A stretch of 64,000 bases of DNA from SIG672 sp045605765 (lineage in GTDB: Bacteria; Bacillota; Clostridia; Oscillospirales; CAG-272): the NCBI GenBank assembly GCA_045605765.1, contig JAZUQQ010000004.1:124001-188000 (forward strand), read 5' to 3'. Positions 17,284-28,700 of the stretch are shown here, in pieces. The position numbers and the translations under genes were made by a program. The number at the start of each line of letters is the position of its first letter. Position 1 is the stretch's first letter. The notes under the pieces are model-generated. The model did no database searches. It saw only the letters and a list, made by a program, of their open reading frames with translations, and was not told the origin of the DNA.

Positions 17284-18376
17284 TGTTATCCGCCTTATCT
17301 GCAAGCATATGGCAGGCCGCGAAATGTCCCTCGCCGTATTCACGGTACTCGGGAGTTATATGACGGCATTTCTCGGTTGCGTGAGGGCAACGCGTATGGA
17401 AACGGCAGCCCTTCGGGGGATTTGCAGGAGAAGGAATATCACCGCTGAGCACAATACGGTTCATCTTTATGTCGGGATTAGGATTAGGAATTGCCGAGAA
17501 AAGAGCCTTCGTATAGGGGTGAAGCGGGTTTGCGAAAATATCCTTCTTATTTCCAAACTCCATCATCGCGCCGAGATACATAACGCCGATCTTGTCCGAG
17601 ATGAACTTAACTACCGACAGATCGTGAGAAATGAAGAGATAAGTCAGATTCATCGACCTTTGAAGATCTTTAAGGAGATTTATTATCTGTGCCTGAATAG
17701 ACACGTCAAGCGCTGAAACGGGCTCGTCGCAGATAACGAGCTGAGGATTTACAGAAAGTGCTCTTGCGATACAAATCCTCTGACGCTGACCGCCCGAGAA
17801 CTCGTGAGGATATCTCTCGTAGTAATAGTCGCGAAGTCCGCACTTTTCCATAAGATTCATAACGTAATCCTTGACCTGACTCGGTGGAACGATCTTATGA
17901 ACCTTTACAGGCTCAGAAAGAATGTCACCGACAGTGCTTCTCGGAGGAAGCGAGGAATACGGGTCCTGGAATATTATCTGCATCTTCGTGCGTATTGAGC
18001 GCATCTGCGCCTTAGTGAAATTTGTTATATCCTGTCCGCCGAAGAATATCTTTCCTCCGTCAGAGGGATAAAGCTTCAGAACGGTACGTCCCATAGTGGT
18101 CTTTCCGCAGCCAGACTCTCCAACGATGCCGAGAGTTTCGCCCGGTTTCAGCTTGAAGGAAACGTCATCGACCGCAACGAGATTTTGGAGTACCTTGCCG
18201 GTAAAGCTCTTCTTTATCGGGAAGCACTTCCTGAGGTGTCTTACTTCGAGAAGCGCGTCCTGATCGAGCGGCTTTTTCATATCCTCTTCGATCTGAGCTC
18301 TGCGAGCCGCGCTTTCTTCGGCGGCGATCTTTTCATCGTCGTATATAAAGCTTTCTTCTTTTATAATATCTGACAT
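17276..18376 (-). CDS. oppF: Oligopeptide ABC transporter ATP-binding protein OppF/DppF
   Basis: 366 aa. Walker [18 protein letters not shown], signature [16 protein letters not shown], Walker [16 protein letters not shown] and the oligopeptide C-terminal Cys region [14 protein letters not shown]. Together with OppD it powers peptide import. ATG at 18376 is used here; the stop of oppD overlaps the start region, and AAGGAGG lies upstream inside oppD. It carries an N-terminal extension of about 45 residues rich in Glu and Ala before the ABC domain. Confidence 0.93.
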   Translation of the reverse strand: MSDIIKEESFIYDDEKIAAEESAARRAQIEEDMKKPLDQDALLEVRHLRKCFPIKKSFTGKVLQNLVAVDDVSFKLKPGETLGIVGESGCGKTTMGRTVLKLYPSDGGKIFFGGQDITNFTKAQMRSIRTKMQIIFQDPYSSLPPRSTVGDILSEPVKVHKIVPPSQVKDYVMNLMEKCGLRDYYYERYPHEFSGGQRQRICIARALSVNPQLVICDEPVSALDVSIQAQIINLLKDLQRSMNLTYLFISHDLSVVKFISDKIGVMYLGAMMEFGNKKDIFANPLHPYTKALFSAIPNPNPDIKMNRIVLSGDIPSPANPPKGCRFHTRCPHATEKCRHITPEYREYGEGHFAACHMLADKADNNA

Positions 18377-18377
18377 A

Positions 18378-19610
18378 TTACTCGGTCGCCTCCTTTTCAC
18401 CTTCGCTGTAAAGATGGCAAGCTACATAATGCGTGGGGCTTACCTGTATCATTCCGGGATAATCTCCTGAACATTTTTCTGTGCATTTAGAGCATCTTTC
18501 CTTAAAATAGCAGTAGGAAGGCATATTTACGGGGTTGGGTACGTTTCCGGGAATATTGAAGAGCGCATCTTCGTCCGAGTCCATCGTGGGCTTAGATTTT
18601 TGAAGTCCTATCGTGTATGGGTGCATCGGATTATGGAAGATTTCGGAAACAGTTCCTCTCTCGATAACTCTTCCCGCGTACATAACGACAACGTAATCCG
18701 CCATTTCCGCGATAATCCCGAGGTCGTGAGTGATAAGAAGCACCGCGCCGTTGATCTTATGTTTAAGATCGCGGAGTAGGTCGAGTATCTGGGCCTGTAT
18801 CGTAACGTCGAGAGCAGTCGTGGGCTCGTCGGCAATTATAAGTCGAGGGTTGCAGGCAAGCGCCATCGAGATCATAACTCTCTGTCTCATACCTCCCGAA
18901 AGCTCATGCGGATAGGATTTGTAAACGCGCTCAGGAGCGGCAATTCCTACAAGCTCGAGCATCTCTATCGACTTAGCCTTTGCCATTTCACGAGTCGCGC
19001 CCGGTACGTGGATAAAGGTTACCTCGTCGAGCTGTTCTCCTATCGTGAACACAGGATTGAGCGAGGTCATTGGCTCCTGGAATATCATAGACACCTGTCT
19101 GCCGCGAATACGGTGTATTTCGTTTATCGGCATCTCTGCTATGTCATAGACTTTTTCCTCTGTTTCTGCATTTACAAGAGGATTTCCCTTCTTATCACGC
19201 TTATAATCGCTCGATGCGAAACGGATGTGACCCGAAACTATCTGTCCCTGAGGTCCTTGGAGAAGTCTCATAACCGACATACTCGTGACCGATTTTCCGC
19301 AGCCCGATTCTCCAACGACTCCGACGGTCGATCCCTTCGGAACCTCAAAGGAAACTCCGTTTACGGCTTTAACTACGCCCTGATCGGTAAAGAAATATGT
19401 GTGAAGATCCTCGATTTCGAGAATATTGTCGGGATCTTTCATTTCGGTAACGAACTCGCTCTCGTCAGCGCGGCGATATTTGCGGCTTTCGAGCTCGCGC
19501 ATTATCTTCGCGTTAGCCTTGGCAATAGCGCGTACCTCACGTCCCGAAAGGTAGTGACTCTTGGGCTTCGACTGAGTTGCCGAAGTATTATTTTCATTTT
19601 TCTTTCTCAT
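18378..19610 (-). CDS. oppD: Oligopeptide ABC transporter ATP-binding protein OppD/DppD
   Basis: 410 aa. Walker [19 protein letters not shown], signature [16 protein letters not shown], Walker [16 protein letters not shown] and C-terminal [14 protein letters not shown]. An N-terminal extension of about 60 residues precedes the nucleotide-binding domain, and the loop between Walker A and the Q-loop is longer than usual (about residues 125-150). ATG at 19610 is set by AGGAGG eight bases upstream, which overlaps the oppC stop. Confidence 0.93.
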   Translation of the reverse strand: MRKKNENNTSATQSKPKSHYLSGREVRAIAKANAKIMRELESRKYRRADESEFVTEMKDPDNILEIEDLHTYFFTDQGVVKAVNGVSFEVPKGSTVGVVGESGCGKSVTSMSVMRLLQGPQGQIVSGHIRFASSDYKRDKKGNPLVNAETEEKVYDIAEMPINEIHRIRGRQVSMIFQEPMTSLNPVFTIGEQLDEVTFIHVPGATREMAKAKSIEMLELVGIAAPERVYKSYPHELSGGMRQRVMISMALACNPRLIIADEPTTALDVTIQAQILDLLRDLKHKINGAVLLITHDLGIIAEMADYVVVMYAGRVIERGTVSEIFHNPMHPYTIGLQKSKPTMDSDEDALFNIPGNVPNPVNMPSYCYFKERCSKCTEKCSGDYPGMIQVSPTHYVACHLYSEGEKEATE

Positions 19611-19615
19611 CGCCG

Positions 19616-20689
19616 TCACCTCCTCATCTTGGGGTCGAGTGCATCACGCAGACCGTCGCCCACGAAGTTGAATCCGAGAACCGCAAGTATAATGCAGATT
19701 CCGGGAGGTCCCCAGACGTTAAAGAAGTTCTGGAGAATGTTTTGATCGGAAGCGATAATATTTATCATCGTTCCCCACGCCGCGTAAGGCGCTCTTACAC
19801 CCATATTAAGGTAGGAAAGCGACGCCTCGTAAAGTATCATACTACCAAGACTGAGAGTCATCGAGACGATAAGCTGAGGCATTACGTTCGGGATAAGATG
19901 CTTAAATATCTTACGCTTTACCGAATATCCCATAGCTTCTGCCGCTACCATATACTCTTGCTCACGTAGCGAGAGTATCTGACCTCTTACAAGGCGCGCC
20001 GTTCCCGGCCACGAGAATAGCGTCAGGTAAGCCATAAGATAGTAGATACGGTGCTGTGACGGAACCTCCGCCGAATCGAGCAGAGTACCTATTATAAGAA
20101 GTATCGGAAATCCTGGCAGACAGATAAGTATATCACAGAGTCGCATTATGATATCATCGACTATTCCACCGAAATACCCTGCAATTCCGCCAAATATAAC
20201 GCCAAATATTGTGATTGCAAATACGGCGATAAAGCTTACTGTAAGCGATATTTTTCCGCCGTACATAAGTCTGGTAAAGACATCTCTGCCGTCCTTATCG
20301 GTACCGAGAATATGATTTGCACTCGGCGCGGCAAGCGAATTGAGCGGCTTCGTGGTTTCAACTACCTGATACATAGTATAGGTTTCGCCGTCCTTTTCAT
20401 ACGTGACCTCGGCGTAGGTATAGTCGATCTTACCCGACATGTCCTGCTCGGTTTCTCCCCACTGAGTGAACACGAGCGGTCCTACCCAACAGAACACGAA
20501 AAGTCCGATTATCATTACAAGTCCGACAATACTGAGCTTCGAGCGGAAAAATCTGCGAAGCACCATACGCATAGGGGACATAAGGCGTACATTTTTATCA
20601 AGAGGCGCGTTTTCTTCACTCTGAACGGCTACTGCAACGTTTTCCACGGTATCATTCTGAGCGCAAGCGTTTTCATTACGATTGTCCAT
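19616..20689 (-). CDS. oppC: Oligopeptide ABC transporter permease OppC/DppC
   Basis: 357-aa inner-membrane permease. About 40 cytoplasmic residues lead to the first helix, then comes a large external loop (about residues 75-130) with the family phrase HILGTDKDGRDVFTRLMYGG, and then five further helices. The EAA-type loop EAMGYSVKRKIFKHLIPNVMP contacts the ATPases. Start set by AAAGGAGG. Pairs with OppB 15 bp upstream. Confidence 0.94.
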   Translation of the reverse strand: MDNRNENACAQNDTVENVAVAVQSEENAPLDKNVRLMSPMRMVLRRFFRSKLSIVGLVMIIGLFVFCWVGPLVFTQWGETEQDMSGKIDYTYAEVTYEKDGETYTMYQVVETTKPLNSLAAPSANHILGTDKDGRDVFTRLMYGGKISLTVSFIAVFAITIFGVIFGGIAGYFGGIVDDIIMRLCDILICLPGFPILLIIGTLLDSAEVPSQHRIYYLMAYLTLFSWPGTARLVRGQILSLREQEYMVAAEAMGYSVKRKIFKHLIPNVMPQLIVSMTLSLGSMILYEASLSYLNMGVRAPYAAWGTMINIIASDQNILQNFFNVWGPPGICIILAVLGFNFVGDGLRDALDPKMRR

Positions 20690-20704
20690 TATTTGCCGCC
20701 TCCT

Positions 20705-21697
20705 TTATTTAAGCTTAACTCTGGGGTCAACTATAACGTACATAAGGTCTGCAAGCAGAATTCCCATTACGCTGAGGAGCGCAAGGAACATATTATATCC
20801 CATAATAAAGGGAATGTCCGCTTCTATCATCGCCTTATATGCGACGTTACCTATACCGGGCAGGTCAAAGACCTGCTCGGTAATTATAGCACCTGAGAAG
20901 AGTGAGGGGAGAAGTCCCGCAAGATTGGTAACGAGCGGTATCAGAGTATTTCTGAACGCGTGCTTATATACTACCTTGCGCTCTTTAAGGCCTTTTGCTC
21001 GGGCCGTTCTGACATAGTCAGAGTTCATAACCTCGAGCATTTCGGTTCTGGTCATTCTCATTCTTGCACCGATACTAAGTATTACTACGGTGAGTATCGG
21101 AATAAAAAGGTGACTCAGATAGTCGAGTAATTTTTCAAATCCAACGTAAGACTGCGTTGCATTTTCAAGTCCTGTCGGCGGAAACCAACCGAGTTCCATC
21201 GCAAGAAAGTCTTTGAGCATCTGTCCAAAGAAGAAGGACGGAAGCGATATTCCTATCATAACGAGGATAGTTACGACGTAGTCGCGTATCGAATACTGGT
21301 GTGTTGCCGCGGTGATACCGAGCGGTATCGCTATCATAAACTCGAAAAGTGTTGCTATAAGAGCCACCGCGAACGATACGCCCATATGATCTCTTATTAC
21401 GTCGATTACCGGAACGCCGTATTTAAAGCTCGTTCCGAAATCGAAGCGACAGAGTGACGCCAGCCAGTTTCCGTATCCTTTAAGGATACCGAGGAAGCTG
21501 TTATCTTCAAGACCGTATAGCTTTTTCATACTTTCGATGGTTTCTTCGGGTATAGTCGCGCCGCCCTGATTCATCGCAGCGATCTTACTGTCGATGAAGC
21601 TGACGGGCATACACCTGACCAGAATATATATGATAAGCGACACGCCGAGCAGTATAAGCACTGCAAGCGCAAGTCTTTTAATTATATACTTTAACAT
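20705..21697 (-). CDS. oppB: Oligopeptide ABC transporter permease OppB/DppB
   Basis: 330 aa, six predicted helices. The N-terminus MLKYIIKRLALAVLILLGVSLIIYILVR and the loop ARAKGLKERKVVYKHAFRNTLIPLVT (EAA motif) are typical. The external loop after helix 1 carries IDSKIAAMNQGGATIPEETIESMKKLYGLE. It lies between the binding-protein gene (15 bp upstream) and oppC. Confidence 0.95.
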   Translation of the reverse strand: MLKYIIKRLALAVLILLGVSLIIYILVRCMPVSFIDSKIAAMNQGGATIPEETIESMKKLYGLEDNSFLGILKGYGNWLASLCRFDFGTSFKYGVPVIDVIRDHMGVSFAVALIATLFEFMIAIPLGITAATHQYSIRDYVVTILVMIGISLPSFFFGQMLKDFLAMELGWFPPTGLENATQSYVGFEKLLDYLSHLFIPILTVVILSIGARMRMTRTEMLEVMNSDYVRTARAKGLKERKVVYKHAFRNTLIPLVTNLAGLLPSLFSGAIITEQVFDLPGIGNVAYKAMIEADIPFIMGYNMFLALLSVMGILLADLMYVIVDPRVKLK

Positions 21698-21712
21698 AAG
21701 TTATCGTCCTGT

Positions 21713-24298
21713 TCAGTCAGCGAATTCGATTTCCCAGATGTGGTCAAGGGGAGAAGTATAGGGATTAAGCTCAGCCTGCGTGGGAAGCGTAGAGGTCTTG
21801 ATCACGTTTGCATTGTAAGCGTAAAGTACCATACGCTGATATACGGGTAGCTCAACTGCAAGGTCAAGAACGTATCCCATAGCTTCTTCGTAAAGCTCTG
21901 TACGGATTGCCTGATCCTCAGTCTCTCTTGCCTGATCTATAACATCGCTAAGCTTGTTAAGAATGCTGTTTTCCTCAAAGTATGTGCCCGTATCGTTAAG
22001 AATTTCGCGATAACCCCAAGCGAGAGTGCTGGTTGCGCTCGAATTCTTGTGATACACCTGATACATATCGGGGTCGATAGTCGAGCCCCAAGCTGCTGCC
22101 CAGACCGCGAGAGATCCTGTGCTGAGCTTTGTGAGTGCTTGAGTATCTGGAACTACCTCGATATTCCATCCGCATTCATTGAGAAGCTCGGCTGCGCTTT
22201 GGAAGGTCTGATATGTCGGGTGATCAGTGAGGTTTGCACCTGCGATGGTGAACTTGATTTTAAGCTGAGAATCACCTGCCGTAACTCCCGCCTTTTCCAT
22301 ATAGTCGAGGATCGTTTCCTTAGCCTCAGCTCTATTGAACACGAGTGCGGGATAATCACGATAGTTATCGCGGCTGTTGTTGCCTGACTCGTCCTTGGGG
22401 TACGCCCAGCTTACGGTGGACATCGGCCAGTAAATGGTCTCTGCCATACCCGTGCTGTAATAGCTGAGTGCAAGGCTGGTGTTCATAGCGCACATGATAG
22501 CCTTACGGATATTGATGTTCGGAACCTTTCCTGCATTGATACCGATATAACCGTAACCGAGCTGATCGGTGTAGGTCTTTTCGATGCCTGCGGATTTAAG
22601 TCCGTTGATCTTGTCAATGTTGTCCTGAGTGAACTGAGGAGTTACGAAGTGAACCGTTCCGCTTTCGAGAGCGTTAAGAGCGTTGGACGCGCTAACTACC
22701 TGATAACGGAGCTTTTCGATCTTGGGAGTGCCAAGAAGGAAGTTGGGGTTCGCCTTGAAATATACGATATTATTGCTGAAAAATTCGGTAGTCTTGGGGT
22801 CGTCAGCGTTGGCGCTGTTGGTCACCTTGTATGGACCTGCGCCTACGGGAAGCTTAACGTTTCTGGGGGACTGGATAACGTCGGTCATAAAGTCGAACGA
22901 GCCGTATTCTACACCGAACTGATTGTTTTCAATATCAACCGGATAGCCCTCTGCGTAGTAGTGCTGAGGTGCTACAGAGAATGCGAAGTTCCAGATAGCC
23001 TTCGGGTCAACGCCGTTAATGGTTATTTGGAGAACATCATATTCGTCGGCAGCCTTAGTCGTGCCGTCTGCGTTGTGCTCCTGAGCGACCTTGTAGGTCT
23101 TGTCGCCAATAACGATCGAGGTCGTATCGGTGTTATGTCCGAGAGAAACGATACCCGAAATAGTCTCAACAGCGAGCTTTCCGTCCTTTACGTTTTCACG
23201 AAGAAGAACTTCCTTAGCCTTTGCGGTGTACTCAGTGGTAAGCGTCTGAGCGGTAGCCCAGTAACGAAGTATCTGATGAAGCTCCTGCTCAATCTTAGCG
23301 CCGTAAACGTACTCGATAGCCGAAGTCTTATCCTTAACTACGTCGGTGCTGTAATTTCTTATAACCTCTGTGATCTTGGATTTGATATCCTTGCCGTTCG
23401 CATCCTTTTCATATTCGAGAGTAACGTAGCCCTCTGCATACATAAAGGAGGTTACCTCATCGAACTCTCCCGTAGATTTATAGGGCTCCTCGATATAAGC
23501 CTCTTTCGAGCTTACATAGTCTGTTTCAAGCTCTTCCTTAAAAAGCTTGAGAGTGTAATTGTAATCATCGAGAAGCTGCTTTTTAAAGTCGTAGTCAGGA
23601 TCGTTGGAAACAGCCTTCTTATATCCCGATCCGGGAGCATGCTTAGATATGGCATCGATCATCTTATCGTAATCAGCGCTGTATCCGCTAGGAGTCTTAC
23701 CTACGCTCATATAGAGATTGATAAGCTCGTTGATACGATCGGCAGCTCTTGCGCTTGCGGTCTCGGAGATGGCGTCATCGGTTCCCGACGAGCTCGATCC
23801 AAGAGTCTGAGTTCTGTAATTTTGTAGACCCACGATATCGGTCGAATACATAGTGGAAGATCCGGTATAAACGGGGTCGAGGTAAACGTAGAGGTTGAAG
23901 AGAACGTCGTTCATAGTCAGCGGCTTGCCGTCAGAAAACTTTATACCATTCTTGATTACGAAGGTATATACAGTAGTATCGTTTCCTTGGTTATGGTTTA
24001 TCGAATAGTCCTTAACTACTACTGCCTCATCATCCCCGCAAGCTACAACGACTTCGCCGTTCTCGTAGCCTGTGGTAAGCATACCGATCTGTGTCATGGC
24101 AACGATAGTGCCGTCAGCGGCAGTCGTCGAGAAGAAGGGATTGAAAAGTCCGTCAAGATCCTCGGTCATTATAACGAGGGCGTCGGGTCTTTGTGTTTGG
24201 CCGTCAGCGTCGCTGTTCTTTTTACAGCCCGTCACGTTGACTGCAACTCCTATGCACATTAGCGCACAAAGAAGAAGTGCAACAATTCTTTTTTTCAT
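21713..24298 (-). CDS. oppA: Oligopeptide-binding lipoprotein of an ABC transporter (SBP family 5), enlarged
   Basis: 861 aa. Lipoprotein signal MKKRIVALLLCALMCIGVAV..VTGC (lipidated Cys at about 25) anchors it outside. The SBP_bac_5 fold is seen at the N-terminal lobe (LDGLFNPFFSTTAADGTI) and in FVIKNGIKFSDGKPLTMNDVLFNLYVYLDP, GAGPYKVTN and YGYIGINAGKVPNINIRKAIMCAMN. It is about 300 residues longer than usual. The extra sequence lies mainly at about residues 150-420, inside the first half, and contains a helical Lys/Glu-rich segment. Its place before oppBCDF makes it the peptide receptor of this system. Confidence 0.92.
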   Translation of the reverse strand: MKKRIVALLLCALMCIGVAVNVTGCKKNSDADGQTQRPDALVIMTEDLDGLFNPFFSTTAADGTIVAMTQIGMLTTGYENGEVVVACGDDEAVVVKDYSINHNQGNDTTVYTFVIKNGIKFSDGKPLTMNDVLFNLYVYLDPVYTGSSTMYSTDIVGLQNYRTQTLGSSSSGTDDAISETASARAADRINELINLYMSVGKTPSGYSADYDKMIDAISKHAPGSGYKKAVSNDPDYDFKKQLLDDYNYTLKLFKEELETDYVSSKEAYIEEPYKSTGEFDEVTSFMYAEGYVTLEYEKDANGKDIKSKITEVIRNYSTDVVKDKTSAIEYVYGAKIEQELHQILRYWATAQTLTTEYTAKAKEVLLRENVKDGKLAVETISGIVSLGHNTDTTSIVIGDKTYKVAQEHNADGTTKAADEYDVLQITINGVDPKAIWNFAFSVAPQHYYAEGYPVDIENNQFGVEYGSFDFMTDVIQSPRNVKLPVGAGPYKVTNSANADDPKTTEFFSNNIVYFKANPNFLLGTPKIEKLRYQVVSASNALNALESGTVHFVTPQFTQDNIDKINGLKSAGIEKTYTDQLGYGYIGINAGKVPNINIRKAIMCAMNTSLALSYYSTGMAETIYWPMSTVSWAYPKDESGNNSRDNYRDYPALVFNRAEAKETILDYMEKAGVTAGDSQLKIKFTIAGANLTDHPTYQTFQSAAELLNECGWNIEVVPDTQALTKLSTGSLAVWAAAWGSTIDPDMYQVYHKNSSATSTLAWGYREILNDTGTYFEENSILNKLSDVIDQARETEDQAIRTELYEEAMGYVLDLAVELPVYQRMVLYAYNANVIKTSTLPTQAELNPYTSPLDHIWEIEFAD

Positions 24299-24314
24299 AT
24301 TTATATCCTCCTAT

Positions 24315-25706
24315 TTATGTACCTGATAATTCGGCAAAGGTGAGCGTTACGCTTCCGCTTTCTCTATCAACGTCTATCGTGATCTTAGACGTATCACCGT
24401 CAAGTTCGCAGTTGATAGAGGAGATATCCAGCTGCCCGCTGTATCCCGTTCCGAAGAGAAGTCCAACAATGTACTCACTTTGTGGGTAGCATTTATCGCT
24501 AATGAGTATCTTACCCGAAATAGTAACACCTTCAAAGGCTGCATCGGACGATACCCTTCCCGCAAGAAGTCCAAAGCTTGCGCCTGCTCTTCGCGAGCCT
24601 GCTTTAAGCGTATATGTAATATTTTCAAAATTAATGTTCTTAATTGAAGCTCCGCCTTCAAGCGTACCGAAAAGTCCGCCGTTCTGACTCGAATTATTGC
24701 CTTGAACTACCGTAACGTTCGATATCTTATAGGTATTACCGTCAGAAGAGTAAAACCCGCCCTTGAAGCCTCCGTTTGAAAATGCGCTCGGCCAGACCTC
24801 GTTTGTAAAATCAAGGTTCGCACTGATAAGATAATGTCCGTCAAGGTCTGCTATCTTATTTATCTGATCTGCTCTTGATATTTTATACCAGTCGCCGTCG
24901 AGCCAAGTCGTATAAAGCTTTATACTCTCGGTTAGTGTCGTTCCGTTTTCGTAATCACATTCACCTATCAGAGTATCTGTGGCGAGCTGGGTAAGCTGCG
25001 AGTCAAGATAGATTTTATCGAGCGTTTTACCATCCAGCTTGGGAAAACGCTTCATATCAAGCTTCCCAGTTTTGGTATTCCACTGAGGAAGCGCAAGCTC
25101 TATTGCTGATATGGTTTCGAGCATTTCGAATTCGCCGTAAGCATTTTCCGCATAAATCTCATAATTCACATAGGGTATCCACGCCGCATAAAGGGTCATA
25201 ACGCTTTCCTCGGAGGAATATTCCTTATCGGGATCGACTCTCAGAAGATCATTGTCGAAATCCCATCTGCCCGAGTATATATATCCCTGTTGTCTGCCCG
25301 ATTTGGAGGTGAGAACCCCGAACTCGTCGAGAGCGTTGCCGTTTTCGTCAACACGCGCCTCGCGGCTTGAATACCAGCCTGCGAAATAATATCCGTTTTT
25401 CGATATTCCGAACGCCTTGTCCTCACGACTGGGGTTATCGGGTGCAATAAGAGGAGTAACTCTGTTCCCGTCGGAATCCTGTTTCATACTGTTAATATTA
25501 AAAACGTCTATGACATAAACGTCCTCGGGGCTGTTTGCAAACGAGCCACCGTTTGCGTCAAATCTGACGCTTACCGTATATCCGTCCCTATCGAGCGTTT
25601 TATACGGAGTTTTCCACTGCGCGCAGGCTGTAAAACAACCTGTCGCAGCAAGGATCAAAGCAAGTGCGAAAACCCACTTTATCCTTATGATCATCTTATT
25701 TTTCAT
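24315..25706 (-). CDS. Surface lipoprotein with Listeria-Bacteroides and GLUG-like repeats
   Basis: 463 aa from ATG at 25706, which overlaps the end of the big protease gene by 11 bases; AAGGAG lies inside that gene. A signal helix ends in AATGC or FTAC, either of which could be the lipobox. Next comes an InlB B-repeat/Flg_new-like domain (VRFDANGGSF...GYYFAGWYSS, about residues 45-160). At about 280-420 is a beta-helix or GLUG-like stretch (GGFYSSDGN, NGGLFGTLEGGASIKNINFENI, FGLLAGRVSSDAAFEGV). No enzyme site was seen. It probably binds a protein or glycan next to the surface protease. Confidence 0.78.
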   Translation of the reverse strand: MKNKMIIRIKWVFALALILAATGCFTACAQWKTPYKTLDRDGYTVSVRFDANGGSFANSPEDVYVIDVFNINSMKQDSDGNRVTPLIAPDNPSREDKAFGISKNGYYFAGWYSSREARVDENGNALDEFGVLTSKSGRQQGYIYSGRWDFDNDLLRVDPDKEYSSEESVMTLYAAWIPYVNYEIYAENAYGEFEMLETISAIELALPQWNTKTGKLDMKRFPKLDGKTLDKIYLDSQLTQLATDTLIGECDYENGTTLTESIKLYTTWLDGDWYKISRADQINKIADLDGHYLISANLDFTNEVWPSAFSNGGFKGGFYSSDGNTYKISNVTVVQGNNSSQNGGLFGTLEGGASIKNINFENITYTLKAGSRRAGASFGLLAGRVSSDAAFEGVTISGKILISDKCYPQSEYIVGLLFGTGYSGQLDISSINCELDGDTSKITIDVDRESGSVTLTFAELSGT

Positions 25707-28700
25707 CGTCGTCTGCTCCTTTTTGAGCCTCGGAATTCTCACCGTTTTCCGTTTCGGTGCTCTCTTCCGAGTTTTCCTGCTTCTCAGGTGCAGGTGTTTC
25801 CTTACTTTCTGCACTTGCAGGAGCGTTGTCTTTTTTCTTGGTACCAAAGTAAAGAAGTGCAAATACTACTGCCGCCGCGGTCGCGAGCGCAAGAAGTACG
25901 CCGAGAACTATGTAGATCACAGTTTCAGTCGAGATCTTGTTTTCGGACGGGAGCGTGGGAGTAGGAAGATCTCCGCCTTCGACAGGAGGTTGATTTCCGC
26001 CCTGATTTGCAAGGTATTCGAGGTCACTTATTCTCTTCTCCGCCTGAATGAGCTTCGTGTTATCAACGAGAGACTGCTGAGCGATAGTTGCGATCTTATC
26101 GTAAGCTTCTCTTGCCGCGATAACGAGAGCTTTATCCGAGAGAGATACCTTTTCGGGAAGCTTGTTTATAGCCTCAATAGCCGCGATAGTAATATCATCG
26201 GGTGCCGATGCACCGTCAAGCGTATTTCCGAAATACTGATCGTAAATGAAGGTTCCGTAGTAGGTACCGTTGACAGGTCTGAGCATAACTATCGGTTTTT
26301 TGATATGCCCGATATAGTCTACGAAGTTTGCTCCGTAGTAAACGTTGGTTGCATTATCGGTCGCGTTCCACATAAAGAAATCAACGATCTCAAGTCCGGG
26401 ATATTCGATAAGATTTCCGTCAATATCGCTGAACTGGTACATACCGGTTGCGGGGAGATTCTGTCCGGACTGGAAGTAGATGGCGTCGTATTCCTCTTCT
26501 AGTATCGGTGCCTCGTACGATGTGAATACCGCGAGCGCGAGGCTTTCGCACTCAAAGAACGCCTTATGTCCGATTGCGCTAAGCTCCTTAGGAAGCTCTA
26601 CGCGGATAATATCGGTGCCTGCAAACGCCATGGCGCTTATTCTTACCGTGTTATCTGCTACCTTGACAGTCTTATTATCTCCTGCATATGAAATAAGCTC
26701 GAGACCGTTGGGTACTACTCTGTAAAGAATTCCGTCTATTACCTTGATGTTTTCGCTTATGTCATAGGTATAAACGGTAGTTACGTAGTCCTTACCGTTG
26801 AAGCTTTCGCTAACGGTCGAGGAGAACATCGGAAGTCTGCACATCGCAAAGGGATTATCACCCATAGATTCAAGGTTTTCTCCGAGAGTTACCTCAAAAT
26901 CGGTCATTTCCTCTTTGATGAATGCGAGCTCACCGATATAGGTTGCACCCGAAAGATCTGCCTTTACTACGTCAGTATAAGCGAAGCTGTAATCGCCGAC
27001 GTAGGTGACATTGTCGAGATTTACAAGCTCGGAAAGCATAGTGCAGTAGGAGAATGCGCCTTCTGCGATCTCGATATTATCTGCATTTTCCGCAAAGATC
27101 ACCTTTTCAAGCTTTTCACTGTAAACGAATGCATACTCGCCTATCTTTTCTGCGCCGGAAAGGTCGATCTCGGTGAGCGCGGAGTTTGCAAACGCGTTAT
27201 CTCCGATCTCTTTGACTGCTCCGAGGTTGATCTCTTCGAGTTTAAGGCAGTTATCAAATGCGAGTGCCGAAATAGAGGTGACTTTATCACCGAGAGTTAC
27301 AGAAACGAGCTCGTGGCAGTATTCGAATGCGCCCTCGCCGATAAATTCAACCGAGGAAAGGTCGATATTTACGAGATCGGTAGCAAAGAATCTGTAAACA
27401 TAGCCGTTTTCATCGTAAAGCGGATCGGTAAACGAGCTATCCACGAAATCGTAGAGAACGTCGCCCGAGAATGCGCGGTCGCCTATGTATACTACCATAG
27501 AAAGGTCAATGTTTTTGAGGTTTGCCGCGTTATAGAATGCCTCATCTCCGATGATCGCACCCTCTCCGAGAGTAACGCTTTCGAGCTCGGAAGCCCCCAT
27601 AAACGCGCCGTTTCCGAGAGTTACGTTATCTCCGATCGTGAGCGAGTGAAGAGCAGACGTATAAACGTAGTAGTAAACGAGCTTACCGCTTGCGTCATCG
27701 CGGTAGGTTTCGGATTTATAGTTGGTTTCTCTGTCAAGTCTGAACGCGTAGTCGCCGAGGATTACGTTATCTCCGATAACTACCGAGATAATATCCTGAC
27801 ACTCATAGAACGCGCCCTCTCCAACGGTAACACCGTCGGGGATAACGACGTGAAGAAGCTCAGATCCCGCAAACGCGTATTTTCCGATATGCGCGATCTT
27901 CTCAAAGGAGGGTGCCTCGGTTATCTGTACGTTGAAATAGGAGTAGTCGCCTATCTTTTCGAGAGTTCCGAGAGTTACGTTTGTGAGACGCTGACAGTCT
28001 GCAAACGCGTAGTTACCTATCGAGGTAACACTTGGTAGGATTATCGAGGTAAGGTTCTTGTTGCCAGAGAATGCTCCGTTTGCAACCGAGGTTACGTTCG
28101 GGAGATCTGGAGCGAACACTCCGGAGATACCCGTTGCCACGAAAATTATCTCGTTTCCTTCATTATTAAGTATATAGGAGTTTCCTGCCTGATGATAAAG
28201 CGCGGTGTTACCCTCTGCCACCGTGATCTCGGTAAGCGCGGTATCGCGGAATGCATATTCACCGATTACCGCAACGTCCTTACCGAAGGTCACGCTTCTC
28301 AGCGAGGAGCAGCCGTGGAATGCTCCTGTCGGAATGACCGCCGCGTTGATCGATACCGAGGTGAGTGAAGAGCAGTTTGCAAACGCAAAGGCTCCGAGCT
28401 TGACCTTCTCTGCCTTTACGGTGAGAGTTTTTAGTGACTTACAACCGGAAAATGCATACATACCGACCGACTGTGCCGCCTCGGAGATCACAACTCCTTC
28501 GAGGTTTGCATTGTTTGCGAATGCATAGTGTGTAAGAACTATCGCAGAATCGAGCGAGATCGTTCCTTCAAGCGCACAGTTTGCAAATGCATTCTGGTTT
28601 ATGAACTTAACGTTCTCTATACCCTCGACGACTTGGAGCGATGTGCAGCCGTAGAACGCTCCGAGATCTATCGTTTCGATGGTTGAAGGAAGAACGACCT

